From Macquaria australasica (taxonomy: Eukaryota; Chordata; Actinopteri; Centrarchiformes; Percichthyidae): a stretch of DNA of 64,000 bases. The DNA is taken from NCBI GenBank assembly GCA_005408345.1, contig SEMN01000125.1, positions 1 to 64,000 on the forward strand, in the 5' to 3' direction. How positions within the stretch are numbered: position 1 is the stretch's first letter; every line of letters begins with the position of its first letter. Shown here in pieces: positions 61,320 through 64,000 of the stretch. The position numbers were made by a program, and so were the translations under genes. The notes beneath the pieces were generated by a model. It did no database searches. It was not told the DNA's origin and saw only the letters and a program-made list of their open reading frames with translations.

Positions 61320-63668
61320 TCTGAGCAAGTAAGTTTTGTGTTTGTGTGCTCCGTCTCTCGTGAGCACTGTGTGCTGTATCAGAGGCCCTTCAATTTCACC
61401 TGGGGATCAGTACAAAGCTTTTCAAACACACAGAACAAAGGCATCGCTTCTACCAGGCATGATGCATTCCACGTGTAGAGCCGAGGCCCGCGGTCTCCAC
61501 GGCCGCCCCACACAGGGAGCCAAACAGCGGGGAGGGCTCTGGAGGAGGTGGGGGGCCTGGGACGCATCGCAGGTACTGACCCAGCTCCAAATGTCTGCAC
61601 AGCTGGCAGAGTGTATAGAATATTCATCCATTCACAAGTCATACCTAATCGCACCTCTTTAGTTTTTGATTTAACTCATGTCCATAGTGTAACGCTGTGC
61701 TTTTGTGAAATGTAGTTTGAAGAGAAATCACCAGTCTTTTGTGTTTATTTTCAGAAATTTGAGGCCAGCTTTGGTGGCTAATATAGACTTTTGTCCAATT
61801 ATCTGTTCTAAATCAAAAACAGAATGCAAAACCTGAAGCACGTGTGGCTAATTTCAACGCAGAGTTGTGCAGTCATGCTATTCAATGTACGGAGATAAAC
61901 AAGTGGCCACACATTTGACCCAACCGCTGTGACCAAACAAACTGTTTTCGATCATTTTACTCCTATTAAGAGTTGAACAGTGGACAAAATTGAAGGAGCA
62001 GATATGCAACTGAAGTGGTTTCCTCTGCACACGTAATGAAAATATTTTGTGAGCTTGGAAACGCATTTTATGGCACCGTCCCAGCAAGTGGTGAGTATCG
62101 CATTGCAATGGGTTATAGAGTAGGTTATAGAGTATTTATGTAGTCTTTACTGCTATGGCAAACTAAGTGAACCTTCTCACTTTGATGTATGTATGCCACT
62201 TCAGAGGCAAAGGTTATACAACGTTTTTGATAAATAAAGTTTGTTTTTTGTTTTTTAGTGGGCTGACTATAAAAAATGTTGTCAAAGTTCCTATTTTCCT
62301 GATTTAACCCATTTTGTTTTTGATGATGTAGCACGGAGACCATCAGGTGCCCTTTCCAAGTTTATGAAATATCTAATTGGCTTTTTGAGAAATGCTCTTG
62401 CCTTACACATACATTCATATTTCAATTTGCCCTAGACAGTTTAGATAAGTGGTGTTTTCATCAGTGTAGACAAAGAGGCTTTCTTTCTCCCAGCCGTACT
62501 CCTGAGGGGAACAACAGCCTGCTTGCTTAGCACGACAACACTCCCCCAGCTGCTACTGCACCTCGTGGATATCATTTTGAAATCATCATCGGAATCCAAT
62601 TTGGCTTCATTAACGGGGACAGGGCTCTCCCATACTTGGATTCCTGGGCTTGTTTAATGTGGTCATCTGCTTTTAGCCTGTCAGTAGCATCTTTGTCACT
62701 CAAACTCCTGAGCCCCACTTCTCCTGACAGAAGGGCCAGTCATTCTTCACTGAAGGACTGCGTTTTTTTTTTCTTTCTGCCCATTTCCTGTCAGAGGAGA
62801 AATTCACGGCACTCTGTCCCCGGCCCGACCTTGCGGCTCCCCTCCCCTCCCGAAGCAGTCGACCGGTGGACTCAGTCTGGGCTGAATAAGCAGCAGCCTT
62901 TATCCCTGGCTAGGCGCACTCAGGTCTTTGTGACCCAAGACCCTTGGGTGCAAGTGTGCAAACACAGAAACATCTGTACACACATGTGCTGAATGTACAG
63001 GTATACACACACATGTGCACACAAAGATATGCATACAATCACTGACATTGAGTATGACTTTGGCCCATCCATCAATACAAACATGCAGGAATACTGATGT
63101 ACGTGTCAGTTAGCTCAAGTTGTGGTTTTGCTGCTGTTTAAAATTACTATTGACTTTATGAATTTAATTAGAGTATTTTTATGTTACTGTTCAGTTTATA
63201 TTTGTCAGCTAAGCTTAATAACAAGTCCCATAAATAATACATTTGAATGATAAATACTGGATATGCTCTATAACCATACTGTTATACATACAGCACATAT
63301 CTATCTGTCTGTCTATCATTCAGTCATAGCTGTGTATGTATGCATGTTTGTATGTATAAAATAATATTCAATTTCCAGTGTTCTGAACAGTCAGTAATGC
63401 CTGACTAGGAAAGTTCTCTAAATTACCTTTAAATTTAGCATTGGCAATAAATGTCTCTATTACCATTTATCTGGATTACCAGTTATTGTGAGAGAAGGTT
63501 AAACAGAGTCAGTGACACAAATAATTTACTTTAGGGGAATAGTTGAATTTTGTGTTCCAGAACATTTTATGAACGTTGTTTCGGATTCAGTTTAAAGTTC
63601 AGCTGAAAAATTCTCAGCAACAGAGTGATTTTTGGTAGAAAAACGGCTGTGAAGTTCACAAGACTCAC
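61320..63668. other. Intergenic or intronic sequence with GC-rich islands
   Basis: If the two minus-strand exons belong to one gene, this lies in its intron. GC-rich islands at 61,454-61,594 and 62,794-62,922 have exon-like properties that do not agree on strand. The rest is AT-rich and anonymous. Confidence 0.4.
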
Positions 63669-63786
63669 TTGCATGACCCAAAGAGTTTCTGCGAGGACTG
63701 TTCTCTTTGCAAGGCTGGGCAGCCAAACTGTTGTTGGCCCCCAATCCGCTGGCGTGATGTAGACTTTCTGTGTATCCTGGGTCCGC
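63669..63786 (-). CDS. lrriq1: Candidate penultimate coding exon, same gene (lrriq1?)
   Basis: 118 nt between a pyrimidine-rich acceptor (TCTGTGTGTGGCATGTGCAG) and a strong donor (CATGCAA|GTGAGT) on the minus strand. The frame starting ADPGYTESLHHASGLGANNS and ending NSLGHA leaves one base, which matches the two-base phase needed by the exon at 60,765. The exon's other two frames are also open, so the frame choice rests on phase only. The content is polar and disordered-looking, without a recognisable domain. Additional exons between the two cannot be excluded. Confidence 0.4.
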
Positions 63787-64000
63787 CTGCACATGCCACA
63801 CACAGAAACACAGAAACACACACATAAATGAGGCCAAACATGACACGTCTCACGCAAGCAGTCCAGCATTTTGAAAAACATTCAACAACTAGCGGCTCTG
63901 CAGTCTGAACATATCTAAGAAACAGGAGGAAGGGGGCGGCTCCTCTTGCCAGTGATCGTAACTCAAACTGCTCTATAACGGCACAGGGAGACCTGCAGTT

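Noticed and set aside
1..64000. CRISPR arrays, operons, phage or bacterial defence systems
   Set aside because: The window is vertebrate nuclear DNA; no regularly spaced repeats or dense gene arrays exist.

Overview
The window is vertebrate nuclear DNA, most likely from a teleost fish and probably a percomorph. It is AT-rich, gene-poor and intron-containing, with fish-type LINE tails, Tc1/mariner relics, MITE-like elements and long dinucleotide microsatellites. There are no operons, ribosome binding sites, CRISPR arrays or bacterial features. The species call is an inference from repeat style and from the one clear gene.

The one securely identified gene is alx1 on the minus strand (start codon at 54,360, stop at 49,976). 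It has four coding exons with consistent phases and encodes a 320-residue aristaless/paired-like homeodomain transcription factor. It keeps the N-terminal conserved block, a Q50 homeodomain and the C-terminal OAR tail. Its third intron uses a GC donor instead of GT. A TATA box lies about 160 bp upstream of the start codon.

Upstream of alx1 on the same strand (60.6-63.8 kb), two phase-compatible exon candidates look like the 3' end of another minus-strand gene. In mammals LRRIQ1 lies immediately 5' of ALX1 in the same orientation, so lrriq1 is the best guess, resting on synteny plus a coding-like terminal exon. Other GC-rich islands nearby (59.65, 61.5 and 62.85 kb) could be exons, but their strand is ambiguous.

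The remaining ~49 kb on the alx1 3' side holds no recognisable gene. It is a gene desert, as expected beside a developmental regulator, and is probably partly cis-regulatory. It is interspersed with transposon relics: a decayed L2/CR1-type LINE at 1-2085, four other LINE 3' fragments, two tail-to-tail Tc1/mariner relics (35.1-36.2 kb), a tRNA-derived SINE-like head (32.6 kb), and several short dispersed families present two or three times in this window. One family occurs at 17.6, 47.4 and 48.4 kb. Another occurs at 13.2 and 61.0 kb, and its second copy carries an inverted core inside a near-perfect 49-bp inverted repeat. A third repeat (22.3-23.2 kb) has matching terminal inverted repeats and an unusually GC-rich interior.

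I found no previously undescribed biological system. The most noteworthy points are the GC-AG intron of alx1, the inverted-core hairpin element, the inverted pair of repeat elements 3' of alx1, and the unassigned coding-like islands upstream of alx1.
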